Shown here: one piece after another, positions 11,950 to 20,937 of the stretch | Layout: every line of letters starts with the position of its first letter | How positions within the stretch are numbered: position 1 is the stretch's first letter | DNA from: Macrobrachium rosenbergii | Lineage: Eukaryota; Arthropoda; Malacostraca; Decapoda; Palaemonidae | Assembly (NCBI RefSeq): GCF_040412425.1 | Contig: NC_089743.1 | Location: forward strand, 87,892,471 to 87,956,470 | DNA: 64,000 bases | Direction of reading: 5' to 3' | Position numbers and translations under genes: made by a program | Notes under the pieces: model-generated | What the model saw: only the letters and a program-made list of their open reading frames with translations | Databases searched by the model: none | What the model was told of the DNA's origin: nothing

Positions 11950-12300
11950 AGCCAGTTTGGCAGATATGAAGGGATTACTGAACCAGCTCTCGTTCACTGT
12001 GGATGTTAGATATGCAAGAATTGAAGCTATTAAGATGAGCTGTTTTATGCACAGCATAAGTGGGACAAGAAGAAACAGTGGGTGACAGATTTAGAGATAT
12101 ATAGAAGTGATGAAAAGGTTAACACAGGTGAAAGGATGGATCATGAGATGGTTTGGTCGTACGGAGAGGAAGACTGAGTTGGTGCATGAATGGCAAATTC
12201 TGTAAGGGGAGTTCAGCGTGCTGCTGAGGACTCTTCTGTGCCTGAGTCTAAAGCATTTAATGCTGTGTTGTTGCATTCTCTGCACACAATTCCGTTAGGT
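11950..12300 (+). pseudogene. RTE-type LINE tail remnant
   Basis: One frame reads KMSCFMHSISGTRRNSG, and near 12105-12185 a frame reads MKRLTQVKGWIMRWFGRTER. The (M/L)RWFGxxER signature after a basic helix is typical of the C-terminal tail of RTE-type LINE RTs. Stops interrupt it. It ends at a long (TA)n tract. Confidence 0.4.
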
Positions 12301-12309
12301 GGAATCGCT

Positions 12310-12311
<2 letters not shown>

Positions 12312-12377
<66 letters not shown>
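12312..12377. repeat. (TA)n microsatellite
   Basis: 33 perfect AT/TA units. Confidence 0.95.
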
Positions 12378-12380
<3 letters not shown>

Positions 12381-12613
12381 ACTTTTGTGTATATTTATAC
12401 CAACGCTAATGCCAGTTCACACTTCATTTTCAGGTGCCAGTAGCAGTGGCCTCAGCGACCCTGCCACGATCGAAGAAAGTAAGTGTACTCGACTTGATCT
12501 TGTTTGGAGTTTGTGGGTTTGGAAATACTGAAGATTGGTTTACTAAGAATTCGATAACCTGTCCGTCAGTGTTGTTCAAACAAGATGGAAGGAACTGTTC
12601 TTTGTTATGGTAG

Positions 12614-12615
<2 letters not shown>

Positions 12616-12666
<51 letters not shown>
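12616..12666. repeat. (CT)n microsatellite
   Basis: 25 perfect CT units. The open frames across it are low-complexity artefacts. Confidence 0.95.
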
Positions 12667-12669
<3 letters not shown>

Positions 12670-12950
12670 CATGTTAGCTTGCACGACTCACAAGTACCCT
12701 CGCTCAATCCCAAAAACCACAGGGGGCAGAATGGTATGGGCTCGTTCCTGATATTCGCCTTCTTCTTGTCTCGTACAGGAATACGGTAAAGGTATTGCAT
12801 ATCTTATAATAAATGTAATTGTTTTTGTTAAATATAGTTTCACATGTTTTCCTTAGGGTAATTCAGTCTCCAGTAAAACATAGGTGCAAGTTGAAGAGTA
12901 TTGCATTTATCTCCATGAGAAAATACGTGCTTGATGGATTTCTCTTCTCT

Positions 12951-13000
12951 TCTCTTTCTCTCTCTCTTCTTCTTCTCTCTCTCTCTCTCTCTCTTCTCTG

Positions 13001-13062
<62 letters not shown>
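12951..13062. repeat. Imperfect (CT)n then (TA)n
   Basis: CT/TTC-rich to 12999, then TA units to 13062. The TA tract abuts the tRNA-like palindrome at 13065. Confidence 0.95.
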
Positions 13063-13064
<2 letters not shown>

Positions 13065-13065
<1 letters not shown>

Positions 13066-13136
13066 TTCTGACTATTCCGATCAGAACCCAGGTCTTTCAG
13101 TTGAAAGACCTGAGTTCGATCCTGATGAGTCAGAAA
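13065..13136. repeat. tRNA-like 72-bp palindrome between (TA)n tracts
   Basis: The outer ends are TTTCTGACT and AGTCAGAAA, and the centre is GGTCTTTCAGTTGAAAGACC. The symmetry axis falls exactly at 13100/13101. The right half contains GAGTTCGATCCTG, resembling a Pol III B box. It is flanked by (TA)n on the left (to 13062) and, after a ~40-bp tail, on the right (from ~13209). The related element at 14114-14216 shares the same ends, so this is a small element family. No functional tRNA fold (intact acceptor stem and A box) is present. Confidence 0.65.
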
Positions 13137-13176
13137 TTATTTCTATTCCACACGTGATTGTGTATTGATTATTTCA

Positions 13177-13206
13177 ATATATATACACATATATATACAT
13201 ATATAC

Positions 13207-13298
<92 letters not shown>
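13177..13298. repeat. (TA)n joined to (GA)n microsatellite
   Basis: TA-rich from 13177, pure TA at 13209-13240, then 29 GA units at 13241-13298. Confidence 0.95.
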
Positions 13299-13302
<4 letters not shown>

Positions 13303-14079
13303 GTAATCTCCATCATGGATGTGTTTTCTCGTGAAGGAGGTAACTGAAATTCCTCGCAAACTTGGAGCCGTTGAAGCGTGACGGTGCCATTGAGGCGTTC
13401 CACGAAGAGTGGCCGTAGCTGGGTTCTGATGCGTCATTTCTTCCGAAAACTACTGGTCCATGTCCAAGAATTTTCAAAAAGGGACTTCGGGCAACCGGAA
13501 GAGGAACGTATAATAAGCCCGCAATTTTCGGGAATTTGGATGCAGAGAAACTTCTCCTTCCGTTGAGTTTGGTCGGTTTGGTTTTTGTCGTAGAGTTTTT
13601 TGTTTACTTCTTATTTTTGTTTAATTTCTAAGACCCTCTGCCAGTAACGATGGCAGCCTAGTCCTCCTCTTTACTAGAAAGAGGAAAGAGGGAAAGGGCT
13701 TAACGCTTAACAACGAAAAAAAGGAAGAGATAGATCTTTCTGCCTCTTGAATAAAGGCAAGACAAAGAGGAAGACGTAGCCTTGAAATCTTAATCTGCGG
13801 TCGTAAAAGACCGGCTTTAAAGTTTAATACATTACTTTCGTGTCCGTGAATGCATCTGGACGTCGAGCTAACGCCAGTGAGGAGATACAAAAGTTGTAGG
13901 AAAGTGAGAAGCCTCAGATGGGTGAAAGTGGGTTGGGAAGACCGCGTATGGCAGCTGACTGCACCCGGATGTGCAGTACCATGGGTATTGTTGGATGTTA
14001 TCGTATCATTAACCTGCCCTTGCACCAGCACGGGCTCTTGTTGGGGTTGGACATCGATAAAACACACACACACACACTT
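13299..14079. other. Spacer, no recognised gene
   Basis: A 153-codon frame on the - strand (14082-13621) has no recognisable domain and an atypical composition. A short match to the 'CACGGGCTCTTG' hairpin unit of 58.3 kb lies at ~14018-14044. A (CA)n tract lies at 14061-14078. Confidence 0.35.
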
Positions 14080-14220
14080 CAACGCACAATCACGCGTATA
14101 GAACAGAAATAAGTTTCTGACTCACAACAATTTTAGACCCAGGTTTGTGTGGTTCAGTTGGTAACGCCATTGCCTTTCAGTTGGAAGGCCTGGGTTCGAT
14201 ACCAATGTGAGTCAGATTCA
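14080..14220 (+). repeat. tRNA-like fold-back element, second copy
   Basis: TTTCTGACTCACA (14114) and TGTGAGTCAGA (14206-14216) form inverted ends around a tRNA-like core. The core has an A-box-like GGTTCAGTTGGTAACGCC (14151-14168), an anticodon-arm-like GCCTTTCAGTTGGAAGGC, and a B-box-like GGGTTCGATACC (14192-14203). The sequence before it (14086-14113) is the reverse complement of the tail following the 13065 palindrome. It is better read as a fold-back retroelement than as a working tRNA, because no acceptor stem pairs. Confidence 0.55.
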
Positions 14221-14248
14221 TATATACTCGTATATTTTGCTTTTACCA

Positions 14249-14438
14249 CGAGTTCTTCGTTGCAGGGGTGGGTAGAGCTCTCGGCTAGCACGCTGTTGGC
14301 CTGGTGTCTGACCACTCTCCGAGCTGACCAGTGAAATTATTAGAGGAATTTATTTTCTGGTGATAGAAACTAATTTCGCCATAATGTGTCGGATTCCACA
14401 ATAAGCTGTAGGTCCTGTTGCTAGGTAACCAGTTGGTT
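14249..14438 (+). mobile_element. tRNA-derived SINE, 5' half (split by Gypsy)
   Basis: The tRNA-like head (GGGTGGGTAGAGCTCTCGGC, then a worn B box) is followed by the family body: TAGAGGAATTTATTTTCTGG, GTCGGATTCCACAATAAGCT, GTTGCTAGGTAACCAGTTGG. The other half resumes at 19431. The element is framed by a perfect 12-bp direct repeat, TTGCTTTTACCA, at 14237-14248 and 19524-19535. That repeat is the SINE's own target-site duplication. Relatives lie at 19716-19985, 29130-29415 and 44779-44979. Confidence 0.85.
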
Positions 14439-14849
14439 TGTAAAGTCACCAATTCGCGCCAGGATAGTGTTTCGCGGCGCCATTAATTAAGTCTCCGCTG
14501 AGCTTGTTTTCTTTGGTGACTTCCGTTTTCTTCAAGCTAAATTAGTCACGCCTAAAACGTGCCAGGTCACGCATTTAATCATTTTTACTTTATGGTATTT
14601 ATACGAATGTCACACATTGTGTATCACATGTTTCTTCATTCTACAGGCATCAAGACTGTATCTATTTGTGTCTCTGTATGTTGGATTGTAATTGCATCGC
14701 TTCACATATTATTGTTTATTGTTTCGACCTCAGGTCACAGTCAATTCATTGTCTCTCACGGTTGGCGTCAGTCGGCCGCAATATAAGCCGCCTGGATCTG
14801 TAATAAATCAGCAGTAACCTTTACCTGCTCGTTTCTTTGACACCTTACA
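14439..14849 (+). repeat. 5' LTR
   Basis: 411 bp, TG...CA ends. It is highly similar to the 3' LTR, with scattered indels such as GTTTCGCGGCGCC against GTTTATCGCGGGCGC. It ends with TGTAATAAATCAGCAG, where AATAAA can serve as a polyadenylation signal. Confidence 0.92.
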
Positions 14850-14850
14850 G

Positions 14851-14868
14851 TGGTGACCCGGAGTATCC
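14851..14868 (+). promoter_or_regulatory. Primer-binding site (putative)
   Basis: TGGTGACCCGGAG lies one base after the LTR end. It has the TGG start expected to pair with a tRNA 3' CCA. The tRNA species was not determined. Confidence 0.6.
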
Positions 14869-15061
14869 TGGAGCCGTTAGCGGACTCACACGGCACTCAG
14901 TCTTGGCTCCAGGATTTCTCAAAAACGCCTTAGCGGCCTAAACACGCAGCGCTGTAACCAGCGTTTGAGCGTGCTGACTTCCGCCGGCGCCCACCAGCGC
15001 CACTAGCGGAACCACACGGCGCACGAAAGTGCGTACTGACGCCAGTATCCTACTCCAGTAA

Positions 15062-15745
15062 GGGTCAAGAGCGAGCATGGACGCGGATATCCTCCTTCAT
15101 GCAGTTAAACGCGGACCCCGACTCCTGGAGGTTACCTACCTCCCACGCAGCGCCTCGCCCGCCCGCATCGGCCCTCTCCGCAACTCCACACCAGCGCCCC
15201 GAACACCGCGCCGGGCAACACAATCGCGGGCCGCCTCACCCTAAAGCTGCCGCCGTTTCGAGGGCAACCGATCGAGGTGGCTGCGCAGGGTGGAGAGCCA
15301 CTTCAGAATCGCGGACCTCACGGACGAAAATCTCTACAGGCCGACAGTGCTCAACGCCCTTCCGGGAGGACGGTACAACAAACTCATCTCGCGTACCAAA
15401 CACTCCACCCTCACATACAGCACCACAAAAAGTTCCTCCTCGGCTTGCTCCTGCCCATCGCCGAGCGGGCCGCCTGCGCTATCGACCTTTAAATAATCCA
15501 CGCCACGACCTCGAACCAAGAGACGCTTGGGGCATGGTCGAGATCTCCCCTGTCAACACCAGTCTCGAATGGTACGAACAAGCGGCAGGAGATAAGCTTC
15601 AGAAATTTTCCTTCGCCAACTCCTCCCGGAAGTACGCAACCAGATCGCGCACCTCTACACCATGCCTGTCGAGGACCTCATAGAGGCGGCATAACACCTC
15701 ACAGACTCATTCCAAGGCTTCACAGCGGTAAAATCTGCCACTCAG
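15062..15745 (+). pseudogene. Gypsy gag remnant
   Basis: Recognisable capsid-like pieces are LKLPPFRGQPIEV near 15242, NALPGGRYNKLIS near 15352, and PEVRNQIAHLYTMPVEDLI near 15628. They match the usual order of a Gypsy capsid: an LPPF start, then the mid-domain, then the PExVRxQL helix. They fall in different frames, with several stops. No CCHC zinc knuckle was found. Confidence 0.75.
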
Positions 15746-15989
15746 CCGGTCAGCCTCCGCCCAGCCTGAAGAGGACATAGAGCAGCCCGCCAACGCCATC
15801 GCCAACAGACGCCCACCAACCACAGTAGACGGACGGTCCCCGGCTTCTGTCGCTATCAAAGTGGTTCGGAAAGGACGCCCAAACTGCCTGCCGCCCCTGC
15901 TCCGCTCAACCGCTCAAAAACGGGGGCGGCGGCCAGCAGGACAGGCCGCCATGGCAGCCGAAGAACCCAGGGCCTCAAAAACAGTAGGT

Positions 15990-16260
15990 TTTTACGTCCG
16001 CGACACCGCTCCGCAGGATGATGCTGGTCGACACAGGAGCCTTCAAGTCGGCCTCCCAGCATCCAGAGAGGACCGCACCAGACACCAGACCCGGCCGCCT
16101 TTTCCTGACGGCCGCCAACGGAACCCCCATCCTCTCCTACGGCACCAGGCCCTGTCGATCTCCATCCTTGGCCAGAGTTACCTGGGACTTCATCGCCGCG
16201 ACGTGAAACCCCACTCCTGAGGGCGATTTTCCTGGCGCACTTCGGCCTGCTTGTCGACGT
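15990..16260 (+). pseudogene. Gypsy aspartic protease remnant
   Basis: LVDTGAFKSA at ~16021-16050 carries the D-T-G catalytic triad of retropepsins. LTAANGTPILSYG follows, the usual strand after the flap. Further pieces appear in other frames, so the gene is frameshifted. Confidence 0.8.
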
Positions 16261-16439
16261 GGGGCGCCGCGCCTCGATACCGACTCCGACCTGCCGGTCT
16301 CTCCCCGTTAACGGCGGGACCCAGACCCACCATCAGCGCCCGCCGCCCCCCACCAGTACGCACACCTTCTGTCGGAGTTCCTGAGGTGTTTAAGCCCGAG
16401 CCGCCTAAGTCCCGGGCCCCAGCCAAACACGGCATATAC

Positions 16440-17110
16440 CACCATATAGTGACTAAAGGGCCCCGGACACATGCGGTTCCGCAGGCTTCCCCTCAGCGCG
16501 TCAGGAGGTGAAAAAACATCAGCGGAGATGGAACGGATGGGCATCTGCAGGAAAGCCTCCAGTCCATGGGCCTCCCCTCCACATGGTGCAGAAACCGACG
16601 GCTCCTGGAGACCTGCGGCGACTACAGACGGCTCAACATTGCAACGGAGCCCACCACTACCTCTGCCCAATATGCAAGACCTTACGGCCTCCTTTCACGG
16701 GCCAAAATATTCACTAAATTGGACCTTCTTAAATCTTATTTTCAGGTACCTGTTGCACCAGAGACATACCAAAGACAGCCATCATCACGCCCTTCGGATC
16801 CTATGTGTTCGCTTTCTCACCTTTCGGGCTGAGGAACGCCAAATACCTTCCAGCGGCTCATGGACAGCATCCTGGGGACTTAAAATTTCCACGCCTGCTA
16901 CGACGACATTCTCATATTTTCCAGGTCTCACAGCGAACACCAAAGGCACATCAAAGCAGTCCTCCAGCGCTCAAGAAAACGGCCTCGTCGTCCGCTTTTG
17001 ACAAGTGTACATTCGGCGCCCAGAAAGCAGAGTTCTGGGTCACGAGGTATCTCCGACAGGCGCCCGCCTCTTACATCGAAAGTGGCAGCCGTGAGCAAAG
17101 TTCCTGACAC
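16440..17110 (+). pseudogene. Gypsy reverse transcriptase remnant
   Basis: Blocks in order across three frames are: AKIFTKLDLLKSYFQVPV (~16696-16755, containing the first catalytic Asp); FAFSPFGLRNA (~16808); CYDDILIFSRSHSEHQRHI (~16896-16953, containing the DD pair); and FDKCTFGAQKAEF (~16996). Each block is intact in its own frame, but the frames do not join. The enzyme cannot be made from this copy. Confidence 0.88.
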
Positions 17111-17114
17111 CCAC

Positions 17115-17640
17115 CTCCATCAAGGCCAGGAGTTCCTTGAATGGTAAACTTCTGCAGGCGGCCATCCCCGGGATCGCGCACACCACGGCCCCCTGACGGA
17201 AGTCCTAAAAGGTCAACCAAGTCCCTGTCTTGGGGACCCAGCCAGCAGCAGGCCTTTTCCCGGACGAAGGCGCTCACCAAGGCAACCGCCTTGGCACACC
17301 AGATCCCAAGGCTCCTCCAGCTGACGACAGACGCCAGTAACGTTGCCTGCGGTGCTGTTCTGGAGCAAATCATCAACGGGCGCCCCAGCCCATCGCCTTC
17401 TTCAGCAAGAAGTTCAATCCGCAGAGTCCCGGCACAGCACCTTCGGACAGGGAACTCTGCGCTGACAAAACCGCTGCAGTTCGGCACTTCCAAGTTCCTC
17501 CTGGAGGGGACGCCTTCACAATCTTCACAGACCACCAGCCACTGGTTCACGCTTTCCAAAGCAAGGGGGACGATGGTCTTCCAGACAGCAGCGCCACCTC
17601 TCAGCCATAGCCGAATTTACCTGTTCCGTCAGGTACCTCC
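17115..17640 (+). pseudogene. Gypsy RNase H remnant
   Basis: LTTDASNVACGAVLEQ at ~17320-17365 carries the first catalytic Asp of the retrotransposon RNase H (TDAS). The usual linker (LLQLTTDAS) comes before it. A FTDHQPL-like piece lies near 17520 in another frame. Confidence 0.75.
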
Positions 17641-17844
17641 CGGCAAGAAAATCCCCTCAGCAGACGCCCTCCAGAGTCGAGTTGAACGCAGTGCAGCTGG
17701 GTGTAGATTACCAGGACCTTGCCAGAGAACAGGCCGCTGACCCAGAAACCCCAGCATACCGCACCGCCATCACATCCCTCGCGGCGGGACGTGACCCTCG
17801 CCCCGGAGGCCCCCAGTCTGCTCTGTGACATCAGCACAGGCCAG

Positions 17845-18480
17845 CCCCGCCTTTGGTTCCAGCCTCACGCCGCCGCCAGGTATTTGACATCATCCACGGC
17901 CTCTCACACCCTCCGGTGACCACGCCAAACTGCTTTCAAAAAGTTCGTCTGCACGGGGTGCAAAAGGACGCCACAGCCTGGGCAAAACAGTGCCTGCAGT
18001 GCCAGACCAGTAAGGTGGGTCGTCACACGCAGTCGGGGTAGGCGAGTTCCCACAGCCAGGCGCCGCCGCCACATCCACATCGACGCCGTCGGGCCCTTCC
18101 CATCAGGCGGATCCAGATACTTCTCACGGTGGTAGACCGTTTCACCCAGGTGGCCCGGCCCACGCCCATGCAAGAAGCCACCGCCAGCGCGTGCGCCGAG
18201 GCCCCGCTCTCCAGTTGGGTTAGCCGCTTCCGCGCCCCGGACCACATCACAACCGACAGGGGCCCCGCTTCTCTCCGAGCTGTGGTCTGCCCCTGGCTCA
18301 ACTGCTGGGAACCACGCACCACACCACCAGCGATAACCCAGCGCCAACGGCCTGGTTGAACGGTTCCACAGGTCCCAAAGTCATCCTCATGGCCCGCTGC
18401 ACCGCTGAGGACTGGAAACATCAGCTGCCGTGGGTCCTCCTCGGGTGAGGACCGCCCCAGAGCCGACGGCACCCCATCCG
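17845..18480 (+). pseudogene. Gypsy integrase remnant
   Basis: The zinc-finger pieces FDIIHGLSHP (~17886) and AKQCLQCQTSKVGRHT (~17982-18030) give the HHCC arrangement. In the core, VVDRFTQVARPTP (~18127) and ITTDRGP (~18246) carry the first two acidic catalytic residues. GEPLVVPGELV near 18500 matches the segment after the core. Frames shift between blocks. Confidence 0.82.
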
Positions 18481-19009
18481 CAGCTGAACAAACCTATGGG
18501 GAACCCCTCGTGGTGCCGGGGAGAGCTCGTGACGGATGGTCGCCACTCCCATCTCTGCAGAGGCTCCGCGACGTGGCGGCAAGTTCGCCTTGCAGGCGCC
18601 ATACATCGGCAGAGCACCACCAGTGCCGCCACAGCTGTCATCCGCCACCCACGCTTCGCCAGAGCCGACGCCGTCCGTCCACCACTAACTGCCCTTACAG
18701 GGGACCCTTCGCGTGCTGAACGGAACAGCAAGGCGCCCGCTGGCACTTCCAGGCAGGAACGACTGGGTTTCAGACCGGCTTTAAAGCCCGCCTTCCTCGT
18801 CGGAGAGTCCCGCAGCGCCGCAGCACCCTTCCGCCCAAACGCACCCAGCACGCCCTCACCACCGCAGGCGCCCGCCCAGGAAGGGACCGCCAAAACAGCA
18901 GCCTCACAGGCGGAGGCCCCTCAGTTATCCTCAAGGAGCCGCGGCACCCTCTGGCCCCCACCAGGTACAGGGGGATTAATCAGACGCGCCCTCGTCTTGG
19001 GGGAGTATT

Positions 19010-19426
19010 TGTAAAGTCACCAATTGGCGCCAGGATAGTGTTTATCGCGGGCGCGATTAATTAAGTCTCCGCTGAGCTTGTTTTCTTGGTGACTTCCCCA
19101 TTTTCAAGCTAAATTAGTCACGCCAAAACGTGCCAGGTCACGATTTTAATCATTTTTACTTATGGTATTTATATCTGAATGTCACACATTGTGTATCACA
19201 TGTTTCTTCATTCACAGGCATCAAGACTGTATCTATATTGTGTCTCTGTATGTTTCCCGTATTGTAATTTGTACTACTTCACTGCATATTATTGTTTATT
19301 GTTTCGACCTCAGGTCACAGTCAATTCCATTGTCTCTCACGGCGGCGCCAGCCTGGCCGCAAACTGCCCTGGATCTGTAATAAATCAGCAGTAACCTTTA
19401 CCTGCTCGTTTCTTTGACACCTTGCA
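19010..19426 (+). repeat. 3' LTR
   Basis: 417 bp, starting TGTAAAGTCACC directly after a purine-rich stretch and ending CACCTTGCA. The differences from the 5' LTR (a few percent, many of them short indels) suggest an old insertion. They could also partly reflect sequencing error. Confidence 0.92.
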
Positions 19427-19430
19427 GCTT

Positions 19431-19523
19431 CTTAGCCACGTAAAATAAATCTAATCCTTCGGGCCAGCCCTAGGAGAGCTGTTAATCGGCTCAGTGGTCT
19501 GCTTAAACTAAGAAATACTCAAC
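19431..19523 (+). mobile_element. tRNA-derived SINE, 3' half
   Basis: CTTAGCCACGTAAAATAAAT, GGGCCAGCCCTAGGAGAGCT and CAGTGGTCTGCTTAAACTAA continue the SINE body interrupted at 14438. The SINE's 12-bp target duplication follows at 19524-19535. Confidence 0.85.
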
Positions 19524-19715
19524 TTGCTTTTACCAGACATGTATTGACTTGTAACAGGTACAAAAATCTCTTAACCTGTTTGTTTCTTCACATTTTCTGG
19601 ACACGCTTGTCACTGCAAAGCTTTAAATTCAAAACAGTAGTCAAACTTTAATATCACTGTAATCCAATGCGCGGTTCAGATTCCCCACTGAAATTGAACA
19701 CTGTGAGGACTTAAA

Positions 19716-19985
19716 AATATACCTGTTTAAACCAGACCACTGAGCTGATTAACAGCTCTCCCAGAGAGGGCTGGCCTGAAGGATTAGACTTATTTTAAGG
19801 ACGTGGCTGAGAACCAATTGGTTACATAGCAACGGACCTGCAGCTTATTGTGGAACCTAACCACATGATACCGTGAAAATGAATTTCTATCACCAAAATA
19901 AATTCTCTAATTCTTCATTATGCCGGCGGAGAATCGAAACGCGCCCAGCAAAGTACAGCATTTGTATGGTCGAATGCCCCAGTCT
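19716..19985 (-). mobile_element. tRNA-derived SINE
   Basis: Full-length reverse-strand copy of the family: tail TTTAAACCAGACCACTGAGC at the left, body CAATTGGTTACATAGCAACG, and a decayed tRNA head at the right. It is flanked by TGAGGACTTAAA (19704-19715) and TGAGGATTTAAA (19986-19997), a 12-bp duplication with one change. The open frame at 19873-20100 on the other strand is a by-product. Confidence 0.8.
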
Positions 19986-19997
19986 TGAGGATTTAAA

Positions 19998-20616
19998 GTT
20001 CGATGCCTCTGAAAATCGGGTGGGGATGGCGGGTACATTCACCAACATCCTCGAGGAGGATGATGTGATGATGCAAGTGGCATTTTTAAATATATTTTAG
20101 AAGCTGGAGTTTTACATAAGATAGAATTTTATTTCCTGTAAGTTTTAATTTTATATAAATATACACCGTGCAGTCCTTTAATTAACATCGGCGTCAGTGA
20201 CCATAGAAGTCGCGGCGCCTGATAACTTAAAATCATTCATTCATTCTTCATTCGATCTTCATTTCGGATTCAAGGCTTTGTAGTGGCAGGATTATCCCAA
20301 AAGCTTAAATAGCTCGAGAAGTTAAAGAGGTCATTATGGCTGTTATCAGTGTGCACACACACAAATACACACACCTTTTACCCCAGATGGTTCTCAGCCT
20401 TTTAGTCGTGGGATGAGAAAAAGTTTGGTGAGGAGAAACATTTGGGATGAGGTTTCTGCCCACGTGTCATTCTTCACCCTGGATGAGCCTACCAAAAACC
20501 GAATAACTACCAGCGCATAATTCAATTCCTCTGATGCTCGGAGATGGAACTCGGGCATAACAGGACCTCGGTTTGAGAAGAATATCATTCCGGTTCCACA
20601 TTGTATATATCTGCTG

Positions 20617-20618
<2 letters not shown>
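19998..20618. other. Spacer, no recognised gene
   Basis: No coding signal. A sequence resembling a B box in reverse (near 20535-20560) precedes the (TA)n tract, but no A box or fold accompanies it. Confidence 0.35.
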
Positions 20619-20657
<39 letters not shown>

Positions 20658-20833
20658 TATATATACTGTATATATATATATATAATGTCTTGTTTGTAAA
20701 TTTCATCGTTATTTTCAGTATTTCCCGTCTAAGAAAGGAGGAAAATTACATCAGATATCTTAACAGAATGTTTGCTGTAATATCAAATAGAGATTAAAGT
20801 AGAGGACATAAATACAGCCAATTATATATATAC

Positions 20834-20864
<31 letters not shown>

Positions 20865-20868
20865 GATA

Positions 20869-20932
<64 letters not shown>
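20619..20932. repeat. Two (TA)n-rich tracts
   Basis: TA-rich at 20619-20684 and 20822-20932, separated by about 130 bp of ordinary sequence. Confidence 0.95.

Positions 20933-20937
<5 letters not shown>

Larger units (their letters stand above)
14439..19426 (+). mobile_element. Ty3/Gypsy LTR retrotransposon, degenerate
   Basis: The 4988-bp element has two LTRs (14439-14849 and 19010-19426) that begin TGTAAAGTCACC and end CACCTTACA or CACCTTGCA. A primer-binding-like TGGTGACCCGGAG follows the 5' LTR. A purine-rich stretch (TTGGGGGAGTA) precedes the 3' LTR. Pol order is protease, RT, RNase H, integrase, the Gypsy order. Every frame has stops and frameshifts. The interior is GC-rich (CCG-rich codons), unlike the AT-rich flanks. 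Flanking GGTT (14435-14438) and GCTT (19427-19430) fit a 4-bp target duplication with one mismatch. No envelope gene is visible. Confidence 0.93.

Noticed and set aside
13119..13136. Hammerhead ribozyme from CTGATGAGTCAGAAA
   Set aside because: No room for a stem II between the CTGATGA-like and GAAA-like parts; the string arises from the element's TGAGTCAGAAA end.
12430..13437. Several open frames with long Arg-Glu, Ser-Leu or Ile-Tyr runs
   Set aside because: They are translations of (CT)n, (GA)n and (TA)n microsatellites.
13621..14082. 153-codon open frame on the - strand
   Set aside because: No domain, biased composition, overlaps a (CA)n tract and a repeat fragment; most likely chance.
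14145..14216. tRNA gene
   Set aside because: A- and B-box-like stretches exist, but the acceptor stem does not pair and the ends form an inverted repeat shared with the 13065 element.
15099..18893. Many long GC-rich open frames on both strands
   Set aside because: Shadow frames of the GC-rich Gypsy interior; only pieces with Gag-Pol motifs were kept.
19873..20100. 75-codon open frame on the + strand
   Set aside because: It runs antisense through a tRNA-derived SINE and its target duplication.
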